A stretch of DNA of 64,000 nucleotides from Ochrobactrum chromiisoli (GCF_026241335.1 NZ_JAPHAV010000001.1:806001-870000); one strand, 5' to 3'. Shown: positions 19,283 through 29,628, counted from the stretch's first letter. The notes: a model not told the origin generated them from the letters alone. Program-made: numbers and translations.

Positions 19283-20908
19283 ATGAGGTTTCCGCGCAGT
19301 TCATTTCTTTCGCCGGTCCCATTCGTTATCTGCATCATGTTGCTGCTTGGTGCTTTTGCGGGCAAGTGGGCAGGTGAGAGGTTCAGCCTGCTTGATGAAG
19401 AAGGCGACATGAACACCTATATGACGGTGCTTATGACGCAGGCGAACCGCATTGTCGGTTCTGCCCGTGATGTGCTGGATAAAATGAACCGTTCAACCAA
19501 CCCGATATGTGGCGCTGATGATAAGCAGTATATGCGCGAGCTTCTTTTCTCCGGTTATCATATCAAGGATATTGGTCGGCTTGAAAATGAAAAACTGCAA
19601 TGTTCGACACTTCTGAATGAACTCAAGGATTCACGTCCGAGAAGCAAGGAGGATGTTCTTCTCAAGGATCACACATACATTTATCGTGACGAGCAGCTGA
19701 TTACACCGGGTAGCCACGGACCCATTATAGGCCGAGATAAAGCAAATGTGGTGCTAAGCGCTGTTGCCTTTGATGCGCTCCATATTCCTCAATATCATTT
19801 TGCTGTTTTCATGGTGAACGAGGACCGGACACAATTCGCCCGGTTATTTAGCAATCCAATTGATTTTCCGGGAGATGTCGTAAGCGGTCTCTTTCCCGTC
19901 AGTGGGGGACGGGTTTTCGAGATAACGGATGGTATCCTGCAGCAGAAATCCTGCGACGAAACGACGGGCATCTGTATTTTTATTGCAACGTCTCCAGGCT
20001 GGAGCGGCAATTCTGGTGGGCTGTTGAAGCTGGTCTTTATCAGCCTTGGAATGCTTGTGGGAGGCGGGCTGGCAATTGGCTGGAGCAATTACCGCAACCG
20101 TGATCGTTCGTTGATGTCACTTTTGAGAAAAGCGCTTGCAGCAAAACAGTTAACCCTTGTTTATCAGCCGGTCGTGAATATTAGCAGCCGCAAAATCGTT
20201 GGTTTTGAAGCGCTGATCCGCTGGGAAATAACCAAGGATGATTTTGTTCCGCCTGACCTGTTCATCGCTAAAGCAGAAGCTCATGGTATTGCGGATAAAG
20301 TCACGCTTTACGTTCTTGACCGCGTTATCCTTGAAATGGGAGGATTGCTTAAAAAGCAACGCGCGCTGCATATTAATATCAATATTACGGCCAGCGATCT
20401 GCAGAGCGTTGAATTTATGAAGGCCATTGATGAGCGCTTGACCACAGCCGACATCAGGCCGGAACAGATCGGGCTGGAGCTAACAGAGCGCACACCGGTC
20501 GATTTTGCAAAGGCCAGCGAGGGCATCAAATTGCTGCGCGAAAGAGGCCATAAGGTCTATATTGACGATTTTGGAACGGGCTATTCCAGCCTTGCATATC
20601 TGGATGAGTTGAAGGTCGACGCCATCAAGATCGACAAGGCTTTTACGCGCACGGTCGGCAATGAGGTTGATACGGTTTCTATCGTTCCGCAGATCATTTC
20701 GATGGCGCATCAGCATGGCTTGGGCATCGTGGTCGAAGGTGTCGAAACGGAGTCTCAGGCCGAATATTTCCGCGGCATTTGCTCTGAACTTTTTGGACAA
20801 GGCTGGTTCTTTGGAAAACCTGTCGACGCAGCTGCGGTGCAGGTGCTTGTCGGGAATGTTTCCTCTGTGAAGAAACGTGGCCGACCCAAGTCTGCATCCG
20901 GTTCGTAA
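19283..20908 (+). CDS. bpdB: CSS-motif EAL c-di-GMP phosphodiesterase (BpdB-like)
   Basis: 541 residues. An N-terminal helix (about 12-30) and a second helix (about 248-267) bracket a periplasmic CSS-motif domain with cysteines C76 and C107 (CST), plus C224 and C231. The cytoplasmic EAL domain (about 275-525) retains EAL 309-311, the NITASDL asparagine, LELTE, DDFGTGYSSL, KIDKAF and EGVETE, so it is predicted active. There is no GGDEF domain. In enterobacterial CSS-EAL proteins the periplasmic disulfide controls activity. It fits the position I recall for Brucella bpdB (BMEI1448). The C-terminal tail is basic (KKRGRPKSASGS). Confidence 0.9.
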   Translation: MRFPRSSFLSPVPFVICIMLLLGAFAGKWAGERFSLLDEEGDMNTYMTVLMTQANRIVGSARDVLDKMNRSTNPICGADDKQYMRELLFSGYHIKDIGRLENEKLQCSTLLNELKDSRPRSKEDVLLKDHTYIYRDEQLITPGSHGPIIGRDKANVVLSAVAFDALHIPQYHFAVFMVNEDRTQFARLFSNPIDFPGDVVSGLFPVSGGRVFEITDGILQQKSCDETTGICIFIATSPGWSGNSGGLLKLVFISLGMLVGGGLAIGWSNYRNRDRSLMSLLRKALAAKQLTLVYQPVVNISSRKIVGFEALIRWEITKDDFVPPDLFIAKAEAHGIADKVTLYVLDRVILEMGGLLKKQRALHININITASDLQSVEFMKAIDERLTTADIRPEQIGLELTERTPVDFAKASEGIKLLRERGHKVYIDDFGTGYSSLAYLDELKVDAIKIDKAFTRTVGNEVDTVSIVPQIISMAHQHGLGIVVEGVETESQAEYFRGICSELFGQGWFFGKPVDAAAVQVLVGNVSSVKKRGRPKSASGS

Positions 20909-21086
20909 TTTTAGCGGATCCCACAGGAGACCGTTGCCTTAGAGCGCGCCTTTTTGATTTGAGCCAATCAGATCAGCGCTTTTGTCAATGTGCCATTACG
21001 AAACAAAAATTAACTATAGAAGTAATATTCTGGGCTTTTGTTAAATTCGACTGCTTCTGTGAAATGAATCGCAAGATGTTTGGTGT

Positions 21087-21158
21087 AAAACAGTAACGAA
21101 TGAGACAGCTCTGCCTTAGAATGGGCAGCGGCCGCTTCTTATGAAAAACTGTAACGAA
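21087..21158 (+). repeat. Two 14-nt direct repeats upstream of a small ORF
   Basis: AAAACAGTAACGAA (21087-21100) and AAAACTGTAACGAA (21145-21158) differ at one base and are 58 bp apart. A weaker relative, TTACGAA, occurs at 20996-21002. They lie in the 293-bp gap between the bpdB-like gene and a 61-residue ORF and look like repeated regulator sites. No regulator can be named. Confidence 0.45.
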
Positions 21159-21201
21159 ACATTAGGGGCAGGGCGGCAATGAACGTTCTGAGCTTAGACC
21201 C

Positions 21202-21387
21202 ATGAAACCGAAATATGAACGTGTTCTTGAGCCGACAGATACTTGGGCAATTTTCGACGCTGCGACCGACGAGCCTGCCTCTATTGGTGACAGGCTGATG
21301 ATTGGTCTAAGTGAAAGCGAGTCGAAGGAATTGCTTGCCGCGCTCAATGCCGCAGCGAAAAACAAAAGCAAGCGTAGCGCTGCTTAA
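21202..21387 (+). CDS. Small hypothetical protein, 61 residues
   Basis: Sequence begins MKPKYERVLEPTDTWAIFDAATDEPA and ends in a basic tail KNKSKRSAA. It looks like a small soluble protein with one amphipathic helix (SESESKELLAALNAAAKNKSK). No family recognised. The start lacks a strong ribosome binding site. It is followed by a 9-bp hairpin, which supports it being a real transcription unit. Confidence 0.55.
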   Translation: MKPKYERVLEPTDTWAIFDAATDEPASIGDRLMIGLSESESKELLAALNAAAKNKSKRSAA

Positions 21388-21393
21388 TCAACT

Positions 21394-21417
21394 TTGCGCG
21401 CCCAACATGGCGCGCAA
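21394..21417. terminator. Hairpin between the small ORF and a HAD gene
   Basis: Perfect 9-bp stem TTGCGCGCC (21394-21402) / GGCGCGCAA (21409-21417) with loop CAACAT, between convergent genes. The following T-run is short (ATTTT at 21421-21425). Confidence 0.6.
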
Positions 21418-21447
21418 CGAAATTTTCCGGGATGTGTCTGAATAAGA

Positions 21448-22134
21448 TCAGGCGTCAGTCCAGATCGACAAAGCATCGATCACGCTTGCTAAATCCTTGT
21501 GGCGATGGATGACGGTTTCGGCGCCTGCATCTGTCAATTTGTCAGCGTGCCCCGGATAGGTATGCGCACCGCCGGTGAAGCCGATGACGCGCATTCCCGC
21601 CGCGCGTGCTGCATGAATGCCGTGCGCTGAATCTTCAATTACAATTATATCAGCCGGATCGGCACCAAAATGCTTGGCGGCATGAAGGAAGACATCGGGT
21701 GCAGGCTTTGGCTTTTTCGAGCCAATTTCCCGCGCCGAGAAAATATTTGGCGCAAAAAGATCGTAAAGCTCGACCCGCTTGAGCATAAGCTCAAGGCGTT
21801 TACTGGTCGAATTTGAGCAGATGCATTTTGGCAGATCAAGCGCAGAAACAACCTCGACAATGTCATCAATCGCCTGAACTTCGTTTTTCAGACGCTCATC
21901 CAGCAGCTTTTCTGCCTTGTCGAGAAGGGAAGCGGAAATGGGAATGCCTGCCTCGCGCTCAACCGTCAGAAGAATGTCCTGCCAGGTGAGGCCAGCGAAG
22001 CGTTCGCCAACTTCTGTAGCCTCAATCGGGTAGCCTGCTTCTGTCAGAAGTGCTGCGTCGACTTCCGCTGCGATGATTTCGGAATCCACCAATACACCGT
22101 CACAATCAAAAATAATCAGGGCCGGAGCTGCCAT
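21448..22134 (-). CDS. HAD family hydrolase (phosphoglycolate/beta-phosphoglucomutase-like)
   Basis: 228 residues. HAD motif I is FDCDGVLVDSE, motif II is ICSNSTSKR, motif III and IV follow as KKPKPAPDVF and VIEDSAHGIHAARAAGM. The C1 cap is helical. This subgroup includes sugar-phosphatases and phosphomutases (YqaB/GPH-like); the substrate cannot be assigned. It stands alone between two small genes. Confidence 0.88.
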   Translation of the reverse strand: MAAPALIIFDCDGVLVDSEIIAAEVDAALLTEAGYPIEATEVGERFAGLTWQDILLTVEREAGIPISASLLDKAEKLLDERLKNEVQAIDDIVEVVSALDLPKCICSNSTSKRLELMLKRVELYDLFAPNIFSAREIGSKKPKPAPDVFLHAAKHFGADPADIIVIEDSAHGIHAARAAGMRVIGFTGGAHTYPGHADKLTDAGAETVIHRHKDLASVIDALSIWTDA

Positions 22135-22301
22135 GTCAAAAGCCTTTACTTGGGAGATGATGGGGTAAGATCACCCACAAAACATTGTCGATGAGCTACA
22201 TCTTTATGCTCACCAGGTCAAACTTCGGCGTATCGGCTGCCGGAATTTTAGGGAACGATGTCGGTGTGAAGCCGTTTCTTTCTTCAGTGAAGGAGAAATT
22301 G

Positions 22302-22433
22302 ATGCGAAAATCCGTTGTGCTGTTCATTCTCGCAATTGCAGTTGTGTTGGCGTTCGTTCTTGCAACGCCATATTATTACAGCGCTACACCGGAAAATCGC
22401 GGAGTGGAGCCCGTCACCGATACTTCTCAGTAA
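22302..22433 (+). CDS. Very small membrane protein, 43 residues
   Basis: ATG 22302 lies behind a good AAGGAGA (22290-22296). The peptide has one helix (SVVLFILAIAVVLAFVLATP) and an acidic periplasmic-looking tail ending in TDTSQ. The frame is open from 22185, but the ribosome binding site and hydrophobic start favour 22302. It ends 1 bp before the convergent ClC gene. No family recognised. Confidence 0.65.
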   Translation: MRKSVVLFILAIAVVLAFVLATPYYYSATPENRGVEPVTDTSQ

Positions 22434-22434
22434 C

Positions 22435-24219
22435 TTAAACCTCGCCTGAAATTTCCCGTCTGCGCCGGTCGAGTTCTTCGCTATAGCGGCGCAGCGTATG
22501 TGCTTCGCTCAAAAGCCCGAGAACTTTACGCTCCTGCGCATTGTTAATAACTGCGAGCGCTTCGGCCTCCGCCCTGTCAAAGCGCACCACAGCTTCTTTC
22601 GCGTTCATCTGCGGCAGCAGGAATTCATCCTGATAGCGAAGCAGATCAATGATGCCCTTCTGGGTGTCTGTGCTGTCAAAACTTTCCGAATAAGCCTCAG
22701 GCACAGGTATCATTCCGACATAACGGCCTTCGCCATCCACTGCAATGACGCGCTGCGTTGAGCCAAGCGGGAAGTCGTTGCGGAAGGTTTCAATATCTGT
22801 GTCGATGGAAACGGTACGAACATCATGGCGCATCATGCGAAGGACTGTGAGGTTGCGCACCCAGCCAATATCATGCGCAGAGCGGATTGCTTCGCCGCGC
22901 AGGTGGAAACGCCACGTTGCAAACGAGTAACCGAAGGTCTTTCTGACCATGAGCGATGAAGAAACGACAGCCCCCAGGACAAGCATCGCTATTGGAAAAT
23001 CCCCGGTAAGTTCCAACGCCAGAAATGTCATCGTCAATGGACCGCCGATGATTGCGACCGCCATTGAGCTCATGCCGATGACCGCATAAACTTCCGGTTC
23101 AAGGGTGAGTGGCAGGACGTAGCCCGTGAGCGCAGCAAAAAGCTTACCGGTCAATGCGCCGAGAAAGAGCGAGGCGAAAAACAGACCGCCGCGAAAGCCT
23201 GAGCCAATGGAGACGGCGGATGCCAGAGATTTGGCGAAAATCAGAAGCAGCAGCACCGGAATTGTCAGATTTGCATTGAGATCGAGATGCAATGCACCGT
23301 GACCTGAAGCCAGAACCTGAGGGGCGACGAAAGCGATCATGCCGATAATCGCGCCACCAAATGCCGGAGCCAGCACCGTGGGAACAACGCTTTTGCGGGC
23401 AACCCGTTCGACTGTCGTCACGCCGCGCATGATCAAAATGGCAATACCTGCCGCAATTAAACCCAGCACAAGTGCTGGCACATAATCTCGTGCAGCAATG
23501 CCATCAAGCTGACCGACGTGAATAACCAGGGGTGCTCCGCCGATGGCTTGCGTGACCAGCATGCCGACAATTGCTGCGACCACCACAGGCGCCAGTGTCG
23601 CGATGGAATAAACACCGATAATCAGCTCGAAAGCGTAAAATGCGCCTGTAAGTGGCGCGTTGAAAGCACTTGCAATGGCTGCTGCGGCTCCGCAACCCAC
23701 AAGGGTGCGCAGGTCGGCCCGGCGCAGCTTGAGCGCGCGGCCAATGCGCGATGCAAATCCGCTTGAAAGCTGCGTATAGGCTGCTTCAAGCCCAACTGAA
23801 GCACCAAAGCCGTTGGAAACAAGGTTTTGCCCGACAAGAATAAAACTGTCTGTCAGCGACAAACGCCCGCCATGCAACGCATTGGCTTCGATAGGGTCGA
23901 CAATCGGCTTTTTTCGCCAGCGTGCCAGCACCCAGATCAGGACGCCCATCAAAATACCGCCTGCAAGCGGGGCGAAGTAGGCTGTCCACTCAAGCTGCGA
24001 GGCGGAGCTTAGTCGTTCGCCGTCAGCAAGCCCGAAGAGCGCCTGATGCATCCTCTGGGAAATGCCCGCAATGGCTGCAACTGCCAGCGCGGAGATGATA
24101 CCAACCAGCGCGCCTGCGATCACAAGCCCTATTTCGCTGCCGCGCACAACTGCGCGCATGCGAAAGGGTACGAAAAGAATACGTAAATATCGGTTGTGAC
24201 GCAGTTCATTAATATTCAT
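22435..24219 (-). CDS. ClC family chloride channel/transporter with C-terminal CBS region
   Basis: 594 residues from ATG 24219 (MNINELRHN). ClC fold with about ten helices; conserved spots are GASVGLEAAYTQ (gating glutamate retained in place of GREGP), SAFNAPLTGAFYAFE, GSGFRGGLFFASLFLGA and GMSSMAVAIIGGPLT. The usual GSGIP selectivity motif is not recognisable, so ion preference is uncertain. The C-terminal 150 residues resemble a CBS pair (RHDVRTVSIDTDIET, RVIAVDGEGRYVGMI). A longer start at 24267 is possible but unlikely. Confidence 0.88.
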   Translation of the reverse strand: MNINELRHNRYLRILFVPFRMRAVVRGSEIGLVIAGALVGIISALAVAAIAGISQRMHQALFGLADGERLSSASQLEWTAYFAPLAGGILMGVLIWVLARWRKKPIVDPIEANALHGGRLSLTDSFILVGQNLVSNGFGASVGLEAAYTQLSSGFASRIGRALKLRRADLRTLVGCGAAAAIASAFNAPLTGAFYAFELIIGVYSIATLAPVVVAAIVGMLVTQAIGGAPLVIHVGQLDGIAARDYVPALVLGLIAAGIAILIMRGVTTVERVARKSVVPTVLAPAFGGAIIGMIAFVAPQVLASGHGALHLDLNANLTIPVLLLLIFAKSLASAVSIGSGFRGGLFFASLFLGALTGKLFAALTGYVLPLTLEPEVYAVIGMSSMAVAIIGGPLTMTFLALELTGDFPIAMLVLGAVVSSSLMVRKTFGYSFATWRFHLRGEAIRSAHDIGWVRNLTVLRMMRHDVRTVSIDTDIETFRNDFPLGSTQRVIAVDGEGRYVGMIPVPEAYSESFDSTDTQKGIIDLLRYQDEFLLPQMNAKEAVVRFDRAEAEALAVINNAQERKVLGLLSEAHTLRRYSEELDRRRREISGEV

Positions 24220-24419
24220 GAAGACACATGGAACAGTTACGCAAATCAGTTTTAATCCCAGGCGCAATTATAGGGGGAAACGAATAATCAAGCCTTATTG
24301 AATGAGCCATTTTTCCTGACTGCACTGCAATTGGTTGACGGCTTTAATATGGCTGGAACAAAACTGTCAAAGACAGATGGTTGTGCGAAGCCCAGCAAAT
24401 GCGGGCCTTTGCAGAGAAG

Positions 24420-25659
<1,240 letters not shown>

Positions 25660-25704
25660 CTGAAATCAGAGTTTACTATCGGACGACCTCCAACAAAGTC
25701 TGAT

Positions 25705-25743
25705 AAAAAGACACCCGAAGCAATTTGCTTCGGGTGTCTTTTT
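25705..25743. terminator. Bidirectional terminator between ccrM and a HAD gene
   Basis: Perfect 19-bp inverted repeat, arms 25705-25723 and 25725-25743, GC core GACACCCGAAGC, with A-run and T-run at the ends. It serves both convergent genes. Confidence 0.93.
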
Positions 25744-25747
25744 GTTA

Positions 25748-26362
25748 TCAGAAGGAGAGACCATAGCCTCTGAGATCATCGGCAAGCTTGGGTGCGCTGG
25801 TAAAATGTACGGCCTGCCATCCGGCGGCTTTGGCGCCTTCAACATTGGCCGGACTATCATCGATGAAAAGCGTTGCCACCGGATCAAGATTAAAGCTTGT
25901 AACGTGGTGTTCGTAAATTTCGCGGTTTGGTTTCAATGTGCGGATGTCGCCTGAAACTGTGATGCCACGGCTTTCGTTGAGAAACGGAAAGCGCCCCTGT
26001 GCTTCGCGCAGCGTGTCGGAAGCGAAGTTCGTCAGCATCGTCACATCATGGCCCTGAGCAATCAGCCCGCGCAGGATCGCAACACTGTCGTCATAAGAGT
26101 GCGGAACCATAAGGTTCCAGTTCCGACGAAACATCCGTATATTGTCGGTATGCTCAGGATGCTCTTCAATGAGAAGTGCTTCGGCGTCCTGCCAGCTTCG
26201 ACCACGATCCTGTTCAATATTCCATTCACCGGTGCAGATATTGTCCAGAAACCAGCGACGCTCCGTTGGATCAGGAATCGCTTCGAGATAAGCGAGTTCC
26301 GGATCATAATGCAGCAGCACTTTGCCAATATCGAAAACAACGTGTTTAACCTGAGTGGTCAA
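25748..26362 (-). CDS. HAD family hydrolase (YihX/haloacid dehalogenase-like)
   Basis: 204 residues. Motif I FDIGKVLLHYDPEL, motif II MLTNFASDT, motif III LKPNREIYEHH and motif IV LFIDDSPANVEGAKAAGW identify a phosphatase of the HAD-1A3 group. Motif I has Asp-Ile-Gly, as in YihX-type sugar phosphatases. Start is TTG 26362, overlapping the mutY stop as TTGA, so translation is coupled to mutY. Confidence 0.87.
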   Translation of the reverse strand: MTTQVKHVVFDIGKVLLHYDPELAYLEAIPDPTERRWFLDNICTGEWNIEQDRGRSWQDAEALLIEEHPEHTDNIRMFRRNWNLMVPHSYDDSVAILRGLIAQGHDVTMLTNFASDTLREAQGRFPFLNESRGITVSGDIRTLKPNREIYEHHVTSFNLDPVATLFIDDSPANVEGAKAAGWQAVHFTSAPKLADDLRGYGLSF

Positions 26363-27453
26363 CGGTTTTTCCTCCCCCGTTTAAATGCCGTCGGAATTGC
26401 AGCACTGATCGCTTTTTTCATGACGGTTGGCAGTGCTTCGTCTTCAAGGTCTGAAGGAGCAGACCACCAGCCGTCCGTATCATTGCGTTTGAGTATATCG
26501 CTGACCGCATAGACGGAAAGGCGCAGCTCAAAATGTGTGAAAACATGGGTAATGCTGCCCGAGGACACCCAATCAGCTTCAAACGGTGCGGCATTGATCG
26601 TGACATCGCCATCAATGCGTGCGGTCCAATCACTGCCGGGGACTTCGGTCATCCCGGCAAGCAGGCTTTGGCCCTTGCGTTTGCGCAGCAAAATGGAGCC
26701 ATCTCCCGCAATGGCAATGAATGCAGCTCCCACACGGATTGGTTTTTGAGCTTTTGGTGCTTTGACCGGAAATGTTTCAGGGTCGTGGGCCGCCAAGGCC
26801 TCGCAACCATCATTAACCGGGCAAATTGCGCAAGCTGGGCGACGTGGGGTGCAGATTGTTGCGCCCAAATCCATCACGGCCTGCGCGAAATCCCCGGGCC
26901 TGTCGTCTGGTGTCAGTTCTCCCATCAGCGCACGAATTTGGGTTTTTGCCGCGGGCAACGGCGTGTCGATGGCAAAGAGTCGAGAGACAACGCGCTCAAC
27001 ATTGCCATCAACCACGGCTGCCTGCTCTCCAAAGGCGATAGCCGCAATTGCTGCTGATGTGTATTCGCCTATACCTGGAAGTTCTTTCAATCCGGCTGCG
27101 GTCGACGGAAATTTCCCATTATATTTTGTTGCGATAATATCTGCGCATTTTTTGAGATTGCGTGCGCGCGAATAGTAACCCAGGCCCGCCCATGCGCGAA
27201 GAATATCGTCTTCGCTGGCATTGGCCATTGCCATAATATCCGGCCAACGCTCCACAAATTTCGTGAAATAAGATTTCACTGCTTCAACGGTTGTTTGTTG
27301 CAGCATGATTTCGGACAGCCAGACACGGTAAGGATCTGCTGTCATGCCCCGTGCGTTCTGCACTGGTGTTACGCGCCATGGCAGAATACGGTGATGGCGA
27401 TCATACCAGTTGAGAATTGCCTTGGTACGGTCAGATTTGAGTGTTTTTAGCAT
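26359..27453 (-). CDS. mutY: A/G-specific adenine DNA glycosylase
   Basis: 364 residues. Removes adenine mispaired with 8-oxoguanine. The N-terminal glycosylase domain carries LPWRVTP, the catalytic glutamate in SEIMLQQTTVEAV, the helix-hairpin-helix LKELPGIGEYTSAAI with catalytic Asp in VVDGNVERV, and the 4Fe-4S loop CTPRRPACAICPVNDGC. The C-terminal domain is NUDIX-like for 8-oxoG recognition. Usually neighbours dciA-dsbA-smc in Rhizobiales; here a sugar cassette lies between. Confidence 0.95.
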   Translation of the reverse strand: MLKTLKSDRTKAILNWYDRHHRILPWRVTPVQNARGMTADPYRVWLSEIMLQQTTVEAVKSYFTKFVERWPDIMAMANASEDDILRAWAGLGYYSRARNLKKCADIIATKYNGKFPSTAAGLKELPGIGEYTSAAIAAIAFGEQAAVVDGNVERVVSRLFAIDTPLPAAKTQIRALMGELTPDDRPGDFAQAVMDLGATICTPRRPACAICPVNDGCEALAAHDPETFPVKAPKAQKPIRVGAAFIAIAGDGSILLRKRKGQSLLAGMTEVPGSDWTARIDGDVTINAAPFEADWVSSGSITHVFTHFELRLSVYAVSDILKRNDTDGWWSAPSDLEDEALPTVMKKAISAAIPTAFKRGRKNR

Positions 27454-27611
27454 AAATCCTGTTTGATCGTGTCTTAAAGTTAGCTCTGTGATTTATGATT
27501 AACGTTGAATTTGGGGAATTGATATAAAATTGAAGTGCATAGGATGCGGTGCTTTATAATCAACACGCCCATAGTGGTACAGGGCAGATGAATGTCAAAG
27601 AAAGATAACGC

Positions 27612-28379
27612 GTGAGCAGTTCAGTCCCGGTCTACGTCATTAATCTTGCGCGCTCTTCACAGCGCTGGGATGACGTGAAGCAAAGTGCCGATCAGTTTGG
27701 AATTGAACTGCGCCGGGTAGAGGCCGTAGAAGGCAAGCAGTTGAAAGCTGATGAACTCGGTAATTTTGATGAAGCTGGTTTCCGCCGCCGCCACGGAAAA
27801 ATTGCTCTGCCGGCAGAAATCGGTTGTTATTTTAGCCATATCAAGGCTTTGGAAACAATTGCCGCAGCCCCGGAAGCCTACGCAGTCATTGCCGAAGACG
27901 ATGTTCTTTTTACGCCGGATTTTTTACCTTTCATCTCCAGCGTATCAAAATTGCAAGGCTGGGATGTGATTAAACTCGTCAATCATCGCACAGCTGCCTA
28001 TCGCCGTTTCAATCAGGTTGAAGGTGGTAATTCGATTGGGCGCTGCTTGCACGGCCCGTTGGGCAGTTCTGCCGCTTATCTTGTAACGCGAAACGGAGCA
28101 ATTAAATTGCTGGAAGCGATTAAACCAATGTCGCTGCCATATGATGTTGCCCTGGAGCGCGGCTGGGCAGGAGATTATGAGTTCTTTTTAACGGAGCAGC
28201 CTTTGGTTGCGCTTCGTCAAGTGGGGCTGTCAACGATTGCGGACGGCCGGAATACTTACGCCAAAGCGCGCTTGCCGGCCTATAAAAGGCTGAGCACACT
28301 CCTCTTTAGAACAACTGACTATATCAGGCGAATCGCCTACGCTTTGCGCATTAAGCGATTGGGAGTAGTGGATAGTTGA
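27612..28379 (+). CDS. Glycosyltransferase family 25 (LPS/LOS core type)
   Basis: 255 residues starting at GTG 27612. GT25 hallmarks: VYVINLARSSQRWDDV at the N-terminus, EIGCYFSHIKALE in the middle and the acidic metal motif VIAEDDVLF. The family transfers sugars to lipooligosaccharide core. The end is basic (RRIAYALRIKRLGV), suggesting membrane association. Its stop overlaps the TTG of the next gene, so they are coupled. Brucella WadA is, as I recall, a fusion of a GT25 domain with a ligase domain; here the two functions are in adjacent genes. Confidence 0.88.
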   Translation: MSSSVPVYVINLARSSQRWDDVKQSADQFGIELRRVEAVEGKQLKADELGNFDEAGFRRRHGKIALPAEIGCYFSHIKALETIAAAPEAYAVIAEDDVLFTPDFLPFISSVSKLQGWDVIKLVNHRTAAYRRFNQVEGGNSIGRCLHGPLGSSAAYLVTRNGAIKLLEAIKPMSLPYDVALERGWAGDYEFFLTEQPLVALRQVGLSTIADGRNTYAKARLPAYKRLSTLLFRTTDYIRRIAYALRIKRLGVVDS

Positions 28380-29623
28380 AGTTTTTTAAAAAGTCATTTC
28401 TGGTGAGGCGAAGAGTGGATGGCTGGGTTTTAGCGCTTGCGTCTGCGGCAATGCCGGTCCGTCTGGGCCTTGGGCCAATTCTCCTTTTTGTTTTTTCATG
28501 TCTGGGCATTTATCTGGCTGCCGCCCGCCATAATACGACGCGGTTATTTGCGAAAAAATTCTATATTTTCATTCTTCTATACGCGGCTTGGTCGCTCGGA
28601 CTTATTCTTTATAGGGGTGAGCCTTTTTCTGGCAATCGGCAGATTGGATACACGCTGCTTATAACCGTTTTTGCCTTTGCAGGCGCGGGCATGGTGCTGG
28701 TCAGAAACCCTTTGCGATCCTACGTGCTTGGTTCACGCGCCGGTATTATTCTGGCGGTGTTGGCGGTTATTTACCTTGTTCTGACCAAAGGCGGACGGAT
28801 TGGCGTCGGAGGCAATGAAGCCGTATTTGCTTTTGTTGCAGGTGTTGCGGCGATTTCTGCCGCCATTCCGATTTCGCGGGCGCCACGCTATCTGCCAAAT
28901 GGACCGCATTGGCTGGTACTTGGGCTTGCAGCGGTCCTCACATCGGAAACGCGCGCTGTCATTGTTGTTTTGCCGATATGCGCATTGGTCGAAATCGTGC
29001 TTTTCTTAAGAAAATACAGTCTCAGGCAGCAAGGTGCGGTCTATGTTGCACTGGCTGCGGCACTCGCAGCACTTATTGTTGTCGGGCCGGTTGGAGACAC
29101 GCTTTCCAAGCGTTTTGCCGGAATGGTCGAATATTACGACAGCGGTGACAGCTCAAAATGGGAAGACAAACTCTCCGCCGATATTCGTGAAGTCATGTGG
29201 AAAAGTGCAGCCACAATAATCGGGCAACATCCGATAGCAGGCGTCGGCTCTTATTCCAAAATGGATATTGTCAGGCAGCAGGCTGGCGAACAAGCCCCGC
29301 TGCTTGCCGGCTTCCGTCATGTGCATAACACCGTGCTTGATGAGCTGCTGAATGACGGCATTGTTGGCCTGTTTTTTATGTTTTCAGCCTTTATCGCGAT
29401 TTTTGTCTTTCTCTGGAAAACCGCGGACAGCTGGGCGATGCGGCGCGCGCTCATTTATTTCAGTTTCGTGTGCGCGAGTTATGGGATGTTGCATAATCCA
29501 TTGTTGCATGAGGTTACGATCTCATCGGTCATGTTCTTCATTGCAGCTCTGAATGCGGCTGCGTCTCGCCGTGTCATGGCACTCCGCCGGGCAGGCCTCA
29601 CAGATTATATTTGCGGGAAATGA
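28376..29623 (+). CDS. O-antigen ligase / Wzy-like membrane protein
   Basis: 415 residues, TTG start at 28376. About ten to eleven helices with one large periplasmic loop typical of the Wzy_C/WaaL family: TSETRAV before a helix, then GQHPIAGVGSYSK and HVHNTVLDELLNDGIVGLFF after the loop. The histidines and arginine fit the catalytic pattern of ligases and polymerases. It may attach or polymerise a glycan on the lipid A-core. It overlaps the GT25 stop by 4 bp and leads into the epimerase. Confidence 0.82.
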   Translation: MKFFKKSFLVRRRVDGWVLALASAAMPVRLGLGPILLFVFSCLGIYLAAARHNTTRLFAKKFYIFILLYAAWSLGLILYRGEPFSGNRQIGYTLLITVFAFAGAGMVLVRNPLRSYVLGSRAGIILAVLAVIYLVLTKGGRIGVGGNEAVFAFVAGVAAISAAIPISRAPRYLPNGPHWLVLGLAAVLTSETRAVIVVLPICALVEIVLFLRKYSLRQQGAVYVALAAALAALIVVGPVGDTLSKRFAGMVEYYDSGDSSKWEDKLSADIREVMWKSAATIIGQHPIAGVGSYSKMDIVRQQAGEQAPLLAGFRHVHNTVLDELLNDGIVGLFFMFSAFIAIFVFLWKTADSWAMRRALIYFSFVCASYGMLHNPLLHEVTISSVMFFIAALNAAASRRVMALRRAGLTDYICGK

Positions 29624-29628
29624 AAACC

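Noticed and set aside
21162-21371. - strand 69-codon frame opposite the 61-residue ORF
   Set aside because: Ser-rich and typical of an antisense frame; the + frame is followed by a hairpin.
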